Below are positions 21,643-33,176 of a DNA stretch of 64,000 nt, piece after piece (within the stretch, counting starts at the first letter, position 1; each line of letters opens with the position of its first letter). This stretch comes from Anthoceros angustus (taxonomy: Eukaryota; Streptophyta; Anthocerotopsida; Anthocerotales; Anthocerotaceae). Below the pieces are notes generated by a model, which saw nothing but the letters and a program-made list of their open reading frames with translations, was not told the origin of the DNA and did not search any database. The stretch covers positions 186,001 through 250,000 of the forward strand of contig VJWM01000193.1 of assembly GCA_010909165.1 (NCBI GenBank). Reading direction: 5' to 3'. A program made the position numbers and the translations under genes.

Positions 21643-22390
21643 TTATCCATAACTCTTCCGCATACCCACCTACGTTGCATCCAACCATGGTGCAACTTAT
21701 TGAATGAGGTCTCAGATGCAAGACTTATAGCTGGCGAGGGACATGGCATGTACACCAGCCACCCAAAGGACAAATTGTTTGCCACACCTTGGATTTGCGG
21801 CTAGGAACAAAAGAAGAAACCTCAGGACGGTAGTGGACTCGTTTTAGGAGGGAAGATGGTCGGAGTGGACATGGATTGCTGCCAATTTGCTGCATGAGGT
21901 GCTTTACGACTAACGGTAGGCCCCCTTCAGTGCCACTGAACGTTCAGCTTTGGTTAAAGTCTGCAACACCATTATGAACGTTGTAAAAAAATAACAACCT
22001 CTATGTCCATGCATATTTTATATGTCCGGTATCGATGCAAGTTCTATACGTTGTTGAGCAGTGCCACAAGGACACACACTATTGCCTTGCTGCTAAACAT
22101 GGACCCCAATGGCCAACGTTTTGTGGCCATATAGTTGCGGTTGCCATCGTTCGATAGTAACAACGGCCGTTGGACTATATCTATTCATCTTCTGAAACGA
22201 TTAATTTGCAGTATCTCCTTGAAGAAGATTTTTTTGATAGAAGAAGTACAATCCCGTGAAGTACAATTGTGTCTATGAAATACCAAAAACAAGGTGACCA
22301 ATCAAGCTAAGATTGAGTGTAAGTCCTAGAAGTGGAAGTGGGTCAACAATAAAGAATACAAGCCTTAGAAGTACAAAGGGAGAATACAAA
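21643..22390. other. Non-coding AT-rich stretch
   Basis: I see no supported gene, RNA gene or element boundary here. Confidence 0.4.
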
Positions 22391-22399
22391 ACATGCTCA

Positions 22400-23010
22400 T
22401 GTAGAGCCACTAGAATGCCTATCCTATCCCACGAATACTTTAAGAGCCACCACAATGCTTACACTATCCCACGAATACTTTAAGAGCCACCAGAATGCCT
22501 ACACTATCCCACAAATACTTCAAGAGCCACAAGAATGCTTACACTATCCCACGAATACTTTAAGAGCCACTAGAATGCCTACACTATCCCTCGAATACTT
22601 TAATACTGGACCTCAAACCTATTGTACAATTTAAGAGCCACCACAATGCTTACACTATCCCACGAATACTTTAAGAGCCACCAGAATGCCTACACTATCC
22701 CACAAATACTTTAAGAGCCACAAGAATGCTTACACTATCCCACGAATACTTTAAGAGCCACTAGAATGCCTACACTATCTCTCGAATACTTTAATACTGG
22801 ACCTCAAACCTATTGTACAATTTAAGAGCCACCACAATGCTTACACTATCCCACGAATACTTTAAGAGCCACCAGAATGCCTACACTATCCCACAAATAC
22901 TTTAAGAGCCACAAGAATGCTTACACTATCCCACGAATACTTTAAGAGCCACTAGAATGCCTACACTATCTCTCGAATACTTTAATACTGGACCTCAAAC
23001 CTATTGTACA
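22400..23010. repeat. 41-bp satellite with a 190-bp higher-order unit
   Basis: The base unit is 'aagagccac.agaatgc.tacactatccca' plus 'cgaatacttt', about 41 bases. Four base units plus a spacer ('taatactggacctcaaacct', 'attgtacaattt') form a higher-order repeat of about 190 bases, present nearly three times (about 22430, 22630, 22822). Variants such as 'cccacaaatac' and 'ctctcgaatac' keep their position in each higher-order copy. Confidence 0.9.
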
Positions 23011-23736
23011 AGTATTAGTAGTACAGTTTACCACTCTAAATTGGTATACTTTACTAACCAATGGATGAATCATAGTTCAAGCTTATTTTTGGGCAAATAA
23101 AAATTGAATGAGCAATTCTATCCTAGATTGGTTTCTCTACTATACCAGGGTTGGTTACTTAGCACCCACGAACCACAAATAGGGATATCCAAAACTATAT
23201 CCAAGTTAACCAAGTGTGGTCTCGAACCAAAACAAAAATTTTACCAACATTTTTCATGGATGAAGTATAAAAACTTATCTTAAGATTAAAATTCAGGTAT
23301 AGTATATTATATTTTAAATAAAAATAATTAATTATATTATTTTCAAGTTAACCATCATATATAATAGGATGGTAAACTAACATATTTTCATTATTTTTTC
23401 TCTTCTTCTATTTTTATTTTATAATATTTTATCATTGTATAGCATATTTTTATTTTTAATTCTTTTAAACCATATATTTATGGTGTATTCTTTTAAATAC
23501 TTATCTTTAATTTGGATTTTGTTGGGTACAATGAAGCCAGGATAACCTTTTATGACCGTAGTTCACAAAATTCGTCTGCACAAATTATAGTTAGCATAAT
23601 CGAGAAATCCTAGTCTAAGGGCATAAACCAAAGTTAAAATGATAAGAAATTATCCGAACCAGGATGGTTTTGGTTAAGAACCCAACCACCATGTTCTAAG
23701 CAGGTAGTGATTAATACATTTGTATATACCTACCAT
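23011..23736. other. AT-rich intergenic stretch
   Basis: It is very A/T-rich, especially 23270-23530. No gene was recognised. It ends at the left target duplication of the MULE at 23737. Confidence 0.5.
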
Positions 23737-23745
23737 GTGCATATG

Positions 23746-24030
23746 GCCGCAGGCTAATCCTCCTTGCAAAGTAAAGGCGCACTCCTCCCGAGGTGGTGGG
23801 CCCCACCGCCCCGCCCTCCCTTGTAGCATGACCGCCATGCCATGTCCATAGGACCATGCACGTATGAACCTGCGTATGAGCGCATCCCGTATCGTATGCG
23901 GCAACCCGCGGCTCCCGGCACCGGGTTGTGTAACATGGAGAGCGCCATGGAATCCTTTTCAACGCCGGCTTAGGTTCCATTTCAAACTCAAAGAGAAGCG
24001 TGCCCTAATCACAAGTTTGCACAAACAAAC
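23746..24030 (+). repeat. Left terminal inverted repeat of MULE A
   Basis: Its complement, interrupted by MULE B, is at 29230-29439 plus 32933-33167. The blocks 'caagtttgcacaa', 'ttccatttcaaa', 'atggagagcgccatgg' and 'atacgggatgcgctc' are shared in inverse order. Confidence 0.88.
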
Positions 24031-24437
24031 ATGTTCATGGGACAGGGAACGCGTCTCAATGAAGGACGATGACCGAGCATTGAAAGAGCTAGATGAACGT
24101 GCGCCGATGAAGCTGGAAGATCGGCCGCTGAAGGAGGTGGGTGATTGTGAGATGGGCGTGGTGAGAGCGGTGATAATGCCTGATTTGAGCCTTAGAGTCC
24201 TGCGTGTGTATCGTGTCCTTTGTGTGAATGTCTGCCTGTGTTCATGTGAGAGCCACATTTTCTAACTCTGTAGGCAACGGCGTCCAAATGTTCTCACAAT
24301 TCGTGTAATTATGTCTACTCAGGGCTTACCAAGGACAGATGCATGCCCACCGACGAAATCGCGAGGATGCTGGATTTCCTTGAAGTGCCCGTTTACCTCA
24401 TAACTCTGCATTCTTCGCGGCACTGGCAATTTTACTG

Positions 24438-26503
24438 ATGTCTAAAATGGCACAGGACTTTGTGAGCACGGATCCATGCCCTCTGCCTGTACAGCACCCG
24501 ACTGTTGGGCATTTTAGTAAAGAAGATTTACAATGGTCACCCTCTAAGCACTTTGCAGGAAAGATGACTATGCATGTCAAAATAGCCTACATTGTCTGGG
24601 ATAGAGTGGACGATTTCCTTGTAGGGGAAGCTGAGAACTCTATATTTCCTACAAAGCTAGTGAGACGGAATGTTTGGAAACGGGCCAGCGACCGCATATA
24701 CCAGGTACTGCCAAATTCACCAAGCTCATATATGAAATATGAATGTGCTTACGGACCACAAGATTTCCGCCTAACAAGTTTTGAGCCTTTCATTCATGTT
24801 ATGAACCGTCCAACAACAGGAGAAGGCAGCAGGAAGTCACACATTAAGACTGGCCAAAGTAGGAATCGAGGCTGTAAGTTCCAGTTTTTCATTAGCAAAA
24901 TATTGCAATGGCCGGCAAATGCAAAGATACGAATTCACGAGTGGCACCATAAAGACATGAATGGTGATTTCTGCCATGGTTTGTTGACAAATGATACCCC
25001 TGCAAATGTTTCTCTTGCTCATGTTTTATCCATGGCAAAGCGGGAATGGGTTAAGCATAAGCTTTAATGTAAGCTCACCAATTACCAAATTATGTCTGAT
25101 CACGAGGCAGATTTGTATCGCAGAAAGAAGGACAACCCAGGATGCCACTTGGTTCGTGATGATTTTTTATTGCCCAAAAACATAAGAAATATGCAGGTAG
25201 AGCTGGATTGCAGGATATGGAAATTTCATCATAGTGACGAGGAAAGCGTGAGAATTTGGATGGACTTACACAAGCATGAGATTTTCTTTTCTTCTTTCAG
25301 CTGTGAGTCTATAGACGTGTGTCGCTTTGCAGTAGGTATTCAAACAATATTTCAACACTCATCCATGTTGAGGTGGGGCCATAACTTGATTGTTTCTATG
25401 GATGCCAATTTCGGGACTAATAAGTGGAAATTTCAGTTGTTCACACTGTTGGTCTTCGATAACCACATGAACGGCCGCAGCATGGATCATTTCCAGGACA
25501 AAGGCACTTTTGAGAGTATTAGTGCATGGTTGGGGGCTTTAAAGCAAGTCATGGTGAAGGCTAATCAAGCTTGGAAGCCCAACGCCTTCTTGGTGGACGA
25601 TTGCCAAGCCGATCAATGCTATATGGCAAGTATTTGGTCTAACATGCTGGTGTTCTTGTGTTTGTGGCATGTGTGGCATGCCTGGTTGAGACAACTCATA
25701 ATGAAGGTGAAAAACAGAGTGAGGAGAGGGGACATGATGAGCACACTTGGTAAAATCATGTATATGGATGAGCAGGGTTGTGCTATGGAGAAAGTTGTGG
25801 AAGAGCTTGATGCATTCTACTCCTCATATGCAATAACGGAGCTTGACATATTTTAAACGGCAATGGGGGTAAAACATGCCCATGTGGATTAAAGCAGCTC
25901 GAGAAGTCGCACATGCTGGCCAGGACTGCAACAGCAGCATAGAAGCCTACTACCAGCATTTGAAATTCAAGTGTCTTCTAACCAAGAAGCAACTTACAGG
26001 TAGACGTTTAGATTGGTTGCTACATGTCCTTGTGGATGAAGTCAATCGGCATTTTTGGTTCTGATCACAATGCAAGTTGCTGAATATGGTTCACAACACC
26101 AAGTTAAAGAGGCTTGTGCAACATGCTATTGTCAAGGCACTTCAAAAGTGCAAGTTCGAATATGGTTCACAGCACCAAGTTAGAGAGGCTTGTGCAACAT
26201 GCTATTGCCAAGGCACTTCAAATTTCAGATGTTGATATCACACTCCCGACAATAGATAATTCTTCAGCCTATGTTAAAAGTCAGAAGCCACTTAATAGGT
26301 CGGTAGTGGAGTACGAGGTCCTGCATGGAGGAAGGCAATGGGCTGCTTGCAACTGCAAACAAGGGTTGAATGGATTTGTGTGCAAACATCAAGTCAAGGT
26401 CTTACTGATGTTAAACCGGGTTACGGCCATACAGATACTTGTGCACAAATTAATGATTATGTCGAAGGAACATGGAACTGATAGTGTCAATTTGGCAAGT
26501 TAG
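24438..26503 (+). pseudogene. MULE A transposase (D-D-E with SWIM zinc finger), frames broken
   Basis: The protein cuts and joins the element's ends. The N-terminal part (24438-25067) has an ECAYGPQDFRL/GCKFQF zinc-binding-like region. The catalytic part (25092-25856) carries the first Asp in VSMDANFGTNKWKFQLF (25401), the second in FLVDDCQADQ (25596) and the C/H motif LCLWHVWHAWLRQ. The third acidic residue fits the Glu of SSIEAYYQHLK at about 25940 (ORF 25876-26064). The SWIM finger AACNCKQGLNGFVCKHQ is at about 26340-26400. Breaks at 25065 and 25856 and indels near 25480 and 26150 prevent a full protein, though some could be sequence errors (the second copy keeps the AAWIIS segment lost here). 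Family assignment is firm. Confidence 0.88.
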
Positions 26504-29130
26504 GTCATGCAGGCACCATGTTTTGAGGAACCTACAGTAAATGTTTTCGAAGACGAGCCCCAAGTACGGTGCCCCAAAAGCAGGTGTGCGGTCCATGGAC
26601 GCTAGTCAAGTAGATTACGGAATGGTCCATAAGTGGCCTTAGTTAGAAAACCATGTTGCTAGGATGGGACACTTAGCAAGACAGTCAAAGGTTTGGGAGC
26701 GATCTTGATCTTCACCAGTTGCATCGAACACGAATTCTAGAACATGATCCGACACGTACAGACAATTCTTTGAAACGAAAAAGGCCCTTTTGGGAAACGG
26801 GAGCTAGTCGAGAGAGAGCGAGAAGTGCCCCAAGATCAGAACTTGAAGGTCCAGCAGTTCAAACATGAAAACCTCCTGTAGTACCTAGACCTAAGAACTT
26901 TGTCCAATTAGCAGGAGAGTTGCAACCGGATATAGATGTGTTGGCGAAACGCGACAATTTTGTTTGAGCTTAAACATAGCAATTTTGTTTCAGCCTCGAA
27001 ACCCATTGACATCTTAGTTGGTGGGCACTCCATACTACATTACAAGGAGAATGAAGACCACACCCTAGCATTATACTAAGAATCATACCAAAACTAGAGG
27101 TGGAATGTAAACAAAACAATGCTCTAATTCTACGCAGAAAGAAGGACAACCAGGATGCCACTTGGTTCGTGATGATTTTTATTGCCCAAAACATAAGAAA
27201 TATGGTGTAGAGTCGGATTGCGGATATGGAAATTTCATCATAGTGACGAGGAAAGCGTGAGAATTTGGATGGACTTACACAAGCATGAGATTTTCTTTTC
27301 TTCTTTCACCGTGAGTCTATAGACGGTGTCGCTTATGGTATTCAAACAATATTTCAACACTCATCCATGTTGAGGTGGGGCCATAACTTGATTGTTTCTA
27401 TGGATGCCAATTTCGGGACTAATAAGTGGAAATTTCAGTTGTTCACACTGTTGGTCTTCGATAACCACATGAACGGGCTGCCGGCAGCATGGATCATTTC
27501 CAGGACAAAGGCACTTTTGAGAGTATTAGTGCATGGTTGGGGGCTTTAAAGCAAGTCATGGTGAAGGCTAATCAAGCTTGGAAGCCCAACGCCTTCTTGG
27601 TGGACGATTGCCAAGCCGATCAATGCTATATGGCAAGTATTTGGTCTAACATGCTGGTGTTCTTGTGTTTGTGGCATGTGTGGCATGCCCGGTTGAGACA
27701 ACTCATAATGAAGGTGAAAAGCAGTGAGGAGAGGGGACATGATGAGCACACTTGGTAAAATCATGTATATGGATGAGCGTTGTGCTATGGAGAAAGTTGT
27801 GGAAGAGCTTGATGCATTCTACTCCTCATATGCACAACGGAGCTTGACATATTTTAAACGGCAATGGGGGTAAACATGCCCATGTGGATTAAAGCCGAGA
27901 AGTCGCACATCTTGGCCGCCAGATCGCAATAAAGAAGCCTACTACCAAGATTTGAAATTCAAGTGTCTTCTAACCAAGAAGCAACTTACTGTGTAGCGTT
28001 TAGATTGGTTGCTACATGTCCTTGTGGATGAAGTCAATCGGCATTTTTGGTTCTGATCACAATGCAAGTTGCTGAATATGGTTCACAACACCAAGTTAAA
28101 GAGGCTTGTGCAACATGCTATTGTCAAGGCACTTCAAAAGTGCAAGTTGCTGAATATGGTTCACAGCACCAAGTTAGAGAGGCTTGTGCAACATGCTATT
28201 GCCAAGGCACTTCAAATTTCAGATGTTGATATCACACTCCCGACAATAGATAATTCTTCAGCCTATGTTAAAAGTCAGAAGCCACTTAATAGGTCGGTAG
28301 TGGAGTACGAGGTCTGCATGGAGGAAGGCAATGCTGCAATGCAAACAAGGGTTGAATGGATTTGTGTGCAAACATCAAGTCAAGGTCTTACTGATGTTAA
28401 ACCGGGTTACGGCCATACAGATACTTGTGCACAAATTAATGATTATGTCGAAGGAACATGGAACTGATAGTGTCAATTTGGCAAGTTAGGTCATGCAGGC
28501 ACCATGTTTTGAGGAACCTACAGTAAATGTTTTCGAAGACGAGCCCCAAGTACGGTGCCCAAAACAGGGTGTGCGGTCCATGGACGCTAGCTGGGCAGAG
28601 ATTACGGGAATGGTCCATAAGTGGCCTTAGTTAGAAAACCATGTTGCTGCTAGGATGGGACACTTAGCAAGACAGGTCAAAGGTTTGGGAGCTGATCTTG
28701 ATCTTCACCAGTTGCATCGAACACGAATTCTAGAACATGATCCGACACGTACAGACAATTCTTTGAAACGAAAAAGGCCCTTTTGGGAAACGGGAGCTAG
28801 TCGAGAGAGAGCGAGAAGTGCCCCAAGATCAGAACTTGAAGGTCCAGCAGTTCAAACATGAAAACTGCCTGTAGTACCTAGACCTAAGAACTTTGTCCAA
28901 TTAGCAGTAGAGTTGCAACCGGATATAGATGTGTTGGCCGAAACGTGACAATTTTGTTTGAGCTTAAACATAGCAATTTTGTTTCAGCTCCTCGAAACCC
29001 ACAGTTGACATCTTAGTTGGTGGGCACTCCATACTACATTACAAGGAGAATGAAGACCACAGTCCCTAGCATTATACTAAGAATCACAGTCAAAACTAGA
29101 GGTGGAACAGAAACAAAAACAATGCTCCTA
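25112..29130 (+). repeat. 2.0-kb tandem duplication within MULE A (25112-27130 and 27131-29130)
   Basis: The second unit starts again at 'cgcagaaagaaggacaac' and follows the first to 'ggtggaacagaaacaaaaac'. The copies agree at almost every base except short indels, most at CAG, CTG or GCTG words. Examples: 'accacaccctagc' near 27058 against 'accacagtccctagc' near 29055, and 'aaacctcctg' near 26870 against 'aaactgcctg' near 28863. Substitutions elsewhere are nearly absent. Confidence 0.92.
27131..28467 (+). pseudogene. Second partial copy of the MULE A transposase
   Basis: It repeats the catalytic part: VSMDANFGTNKWKFQLF at 27400, AAWIIS (kept only here), FLVDDCQADQ at 27600, the C/H motif, and a damaged SWIM region near 28340. 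It lacks the N-terminal zinc region. It is clearly a duplicate of 25112-26503. Confidence 0.88.
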
Positions 29131-29819
29131 ATTGCTGACACAGCAGAGCACAAAATCACAATTGCAGCTGTGGGAATGTCCCGTGGACTTGCCAACTTGC
29201 TGGACTGAGTATGCCACTTGCAAGGAGCATACCCGCGCACGGGATTACGGGCGCGACTTTTGGCAAACTTGTGATTAGAGCACGCTTCGCTTCGACTTTG
29301 AAATGGAACTTAAGCCGACATTGAAAAGGATTTCATGGCGCTCTCCATGTTACACAACCCAGTGTCGGGAGCTGCGGGTTGCCGCATACGATACGGGATG
29401 CGCTCATACGTGCATGGCCCTGTGGACATGGCATGGCGGCGCTAGGCCTAAATATTGGTTCGCCAGGGTACGGCCTGGCGAACCGACATGCCATGCCATG
29501 AGCATGGCCCTCCTCTCCCCTACTCCTCTCTCTCTTATCCGTGCCAACCCGTGACCGAGCCACCGGGAGCGACGGGAAACTAGTTCAAGTTCCCATCGCC
29601 TGATTGTCCCGGCAATTCCGCTGGCGATATCGCCGCCTTCGCTCGCTTCGCTTGAGAACGAGAGCGAGAGAGTGCTCGCTCAAAGCAGGCACGTGGTAAG
29701 AGTTGAAAGACCAAGGTCGGGAGGATGCACATATACCGATCGTGCTCGTGATGGATGAGGTTGCAACGCATTGTCCTTTGCGCCTGTAGGCCCGTGGAGG
29801 GAAATTTTCTTTTAATGAC

Positions 29820-31919
29820 TTGGAATGGCAGCAATCCTCATACAAGCATCCATCTTGTCCTGGCCAAGACAAACAACGACAGCCAGCTTACATCCCTTGG
29901 ACCAGAGTGCAGGATTTCATAGAGGGCATGAACGCATTGCCACAAGCTCCTACAAATTATTACAAGGCATCTCGTAGAGGGCCGGCCAGCAATACTTCAG
30001 CAGTAAGTTGTCTGAAGCTAGATGCAGCCATTGTCACAACACGGTATGTATGGACCATAAGGATTTTACTTTCTGCTTGTTGGTATCATTGAAAGATTTC
30101 ATCTTCAGTGTTTTGCTTGCAGTTATTGGTGTGGATATGGGCCACAGGACTTGCGGAATGTTCCCATGCCTCCACCAATTGACTATTCGTGGAGGGTGAG
30201 AAGAAGCGTAGACGGTCTCGGATTGCTAACGGTGAAAGCATCAAACACGGCTGTCGAGCTTCGTTTGCCATTGCACAGTTACGAAGATGGCCAGTAATTG
30301 CTCAAGTAACTTTATACGAAACTATGCACGTGGATGTTTCTAGCAGAGTGTGTCATGGCCCAGAGTACGTAGGCATGCCAAGAGATGTCAAGGCTCCTCA
30401 CTTGAGTGCTGACAAGAAGGCATGGGTGAAACATGGTTTACTGTGTAATGTTTCTGTATCAGAGATTCTTAGACGACACCAGGAGAAGGTGCGAGCGAAA
30501 TGTTATGGGCTTCCAACAAGCTTGGAGCTTGAGTCACAGTATGTCCAGGTTAGAGATGATTTCTTGACACGTGCAGACATTGACAATCTTGCCGTCGATT
30601 TGCAAGGTACAGTGTGGAAACATCATCCGAATGACAATATTAGTGTGGGTATATGGATGCGGCTCAATGCTGTATTTGTGTTTCACAAGTCCACCGATCA
30701 CTGCTTTGTTTGGGGATCTGCACTGCTCATGCTTCGACTGCTTGACACATGGTAAGAATAATGTGCTCGGGATTGATTCCACGTTTGGTGTAAACCAGTA
30801 AAAGTACCAGCTTTTCACAATTATGGCTTTCGACCTTCACATGAATGGTATTCCGGTAGCATAGGTTTTGGCAAAGGACGGTACAAGTGAGACCATAGCC
30901 AGGTGGCTGACATCTTTTCATGAGGTTCTGTTAAGTAAGGATGCAACTTGGTTGCCCTCCACAATATTGGTTAATGATTGTGCAGCTGAGATTGCTGCAA
31001 TTCGAAAGGTTTACAATTATAGTGTTCATGTTCTACTTTGCCTCTAGCATGTGTGTCGTGCTTGGCTGCGTAGTCTTATTAAGAAAGTCCAAAACAGGGT
31101 AGACAAGGAAGCCATATGGCAGGAATTAGGCGAAGTGATGTACATGAAGGGCTCTAGCACATCAATTCGAGATACAATTCGGGAGGGTGAGCAGTTGCTA
31201 TTTTCCTTCTATGCCAAGTGGGAGAAACGGCAACCCGCATTCGTGGGCTATTTCAGAACAACCTCGGGTGCACAACTAGGTTAGTCAATATCTCCAGCCT
31301 CGTATTCTCCCTTTTCAAGCTTGTGCACATACACATCTTCACAAGGCCTGTTTTGATTGCAGGCATGTTCATAAAAAATGCCCGCATGCTTCCGCATGCA
31401 GGGCAAGACTGTGCCTCTGCTATAGAGGCATGGCATCGGTTTTTTAAGCAGAAACTTGGTCTTACGAGGGCATCTCTTGCTGGCAGACGAGCAGACTGGT
31501 TGTTACATCAATTGTGCTTCGTAATTGTGTCCCATTATTGGTATGTGAACCATTGCAAAGAAGGAGGGTATGTGGTTAACATAGCCGAGGAGAAACTGGT
31601 GCACACTGCAATAGATGGGGCAACTTCGATTGAGGACGATAATATTACTTTGCCTTCCCCACCTTGTACCACAGCTTTATGTAGGAGTTCAACAGATGCC
31701 CATGTGACATATACAATTGAGAATGCAGATTCCATGTGGGCTACATGTGAGTGTGCTCAAGGGAGGAAAGGCTTTATTTGTAAACACATCGTGAAAGTGC
31801 AAGATATGCTTGGAGTGCTCTCATACACACTCCGGATGAAACGTCAGTATACAGCAACGAATGGTCTGGTAATTCAGGAGCCTGTAACGACTCTTGCTTT
31901 ATGTGACAATAGAGAATAG
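29820..31919 (+). pseudogene. MULE B transposase with in-frame stops
   Basis: The N-terminal piece at 29820-30092 has IPWTRVQDFIEGMNALP; 30189-30755 has a basic start and KAWVKHGLLCNVSVSEIL. The catalytic region starts LGIDSTFGVNQ (about 30770) and QLFTIMAFDLHMNG, with the second Asp in ILVNDCAAE and the Glu in SAIEAWHRFFKQ; ATCECAQGRKGFICKH is the SWIM finger. A GT-AG intron fits at about 31280-31362. Stops after NQ, after GIPVA and within LCL-HVCRAWL inactivate it. The architecture equals MULE A's but residues are only distantly similar, so B is a different subfamily. Confidence 0.85.
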
Positions 31920-32400
31920 GTGATGGAAAGCGTTTCGTGCAACCTGCAACCCGTTGTGGAGGGTCTTTTATGTAACGAAGGCGGAACAGAAGATCAGATT
32001 CGCTTCCGGGAACAAGATTGCAATGCTATTGTGAATTTGATGCACAAGAATAAGGAAGTCGTGGGGGATGCAGCACTTTTGGTGAAACGTACACTCATGG
32101 ATGTCCAGCGTTTGATTGCATATGAGCAGGAAATGGTCTGGTAATTCAGGAGCCTGTAACGACTCTTGCTTTATGTGATAATAGAGAATAGGTGATGGAA
32201 AGCATTTCGTGCAACCTGCGACCCACTGTGGAGGGTCTTTTATGTAACGAAGGCGGAACAGAAGATCAGATTCGCTTCCGGGAACAAGATTGCAATGCTA
32301 TTGTGAATTTGATGCACAAGAATAAGGAAGTCGTGGGGGATGCAGCACTTTTGGTGAAACGTACACTCATGGATGTCCAGCGTTTGATTGCATATGAGCA
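31860..32400 (+). repeat. 271-bp tandem duplication near the MULE B transposase 3' end
   Basis: Both copies run from 'aatggtctggtaattcagga' to 'catatgagcaggaaatg'. Differences are substitutions, mostly C/T or G/A (GAC/GAT, GCG/GCA), not indels, so this is a genuine and older duplication. The second copy continues as MPAARQPLQAFTINEGDNN to a stop at 32519. Confidence 0.9.
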
Positions 32401-32932
32401 GGAAATGCCTGCAGCACGGCAGCCTCTTCAAGCATTCACCATCAACGAGGGAGACAACAACATCGTCAGGACTAAGCCATTCTTCTCACCAACGAACAAA
32501 AAGAAGAAGAGAGTGACTTAGAAGTTATCAGCACACAAAGAAAACTAGCGTAGGTGTAGGTGCGATGTAGGTGCCAGTAATGTCTCCCTTCAGATGTTTT
32601 GACCAATGCTGCAATTAACCAAAAACTCAGTCTTGATGATCGTTCTCTCCGCTCGTCTAGGTGATCCTCCTCTACGCTTGCCTCAGTGCGTCCCAGCCGC
32701 GCATGCTTGAACGCTGTGTGTGCCGACGAGTTTGACTTTGTATCGTGCCAGAGTATCGCTGCGGTATTCAGGACAGCGGGAACTTGAGTTAGTTCCCCTC
32801 GCCCCCACTGGCCCGGTCGCAGGTTGGCACGGGTACGAGAGAGGGGCAAGGGAGAGGAAGGCCATGCTCATGGCATGGCATGTTAGTTCGCCAGGCCGTA
32901 CCATGGCGAATCGATTTGATTTAGGCCTAGCC

Positions 32933-33167
32933 GCATGGCAGTCATTGCACAAGGGAGGGCGAGCAGTGGGGCCCACCACCTCGGGAGGATTGCGCCTTTA
33001 CTTTGCAGGGAGGATTAGTCTGCGGCCGATACGGGATGCGCTCATACGCAGATTCATATGTGCATGGTCCTATGGACATGGCATGGTAGTCATGCCACAG
33101 GGGAGGGCGGGCGGTGGGGCCCACCACCTCGGGAGTCTTTACATTGCAGGTAGGATTAGCCTGCGGC
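32933..33167 (-). repeat. Outer half of the MULE A right TIR, with a duplicated tip
   Basis: The end sequence occurs twice: an internal version ending 'ggattagtctgcggcc' at about 33028 and the true end 'ggattagcctgcggc' at 33153-33167. Between them the TIR core ('gatacgggatgcgctc', 'gacatggcatgg') is repeated. Confidence 0.8.
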
Positions 33168-33176
33168 GTGCATATG

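Larger units (their letters stand above)
29440..32932. mobile_element. MULE transposon B nested in the right TIR of MULE A
   Basis: Terminal inverted repeats start GCTAGGCCTAAAT (29441) and end ATTTAGGCCTAGC (about 32919-32931), and extend about 140 bp through 'ttcgccagg', 'catgccatgccatgagcatgg', 'ctctc' and 'aacttgaact/agttcaagttc'. The flanks GCATGGCGG (29431-29439) and GCATGGCAG (32933-32941) match at 8 of 9 bases, as expected for an aged MULE target duplication. MULE A's TIR resumes exactly at the junctions. Length is 3.49 kb. It carries its own, more divergent transposase. Confidence 0.88.
23737..33176. mobile_element. MULE transposon A with perfect 9-bp target duplication
   Basis: The direct repeat GTGCATATG lies at 23737-23745 and 33168-33176. 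Just inside are terminal inverted repeats: GCCGCAGGCTAATCCT at the left and its complement at 33152-33167, extending about 290 bp through the 'ccaccgccccgccctccctt' and 'gcgcatcccgtatcgtatgc' blocks at the left (23746-24030). The right TIR is split: its inner half is at 29230-29439 and its outer half at 32933-33167, because MULE B has inserted there. Without MULE B the element is about 5.9 kb. Long TIRs, a 9-bp target duplication and a D-D-E transposase with SWIM finger define Mutator-like elements. Confidence 0.9.

Noticed and set aside
22400-23010. CRISPR-like regular repeat
   Set aside because: Units are contiguous with no unique spacers and the host is eukaryotic; it is a satellite.
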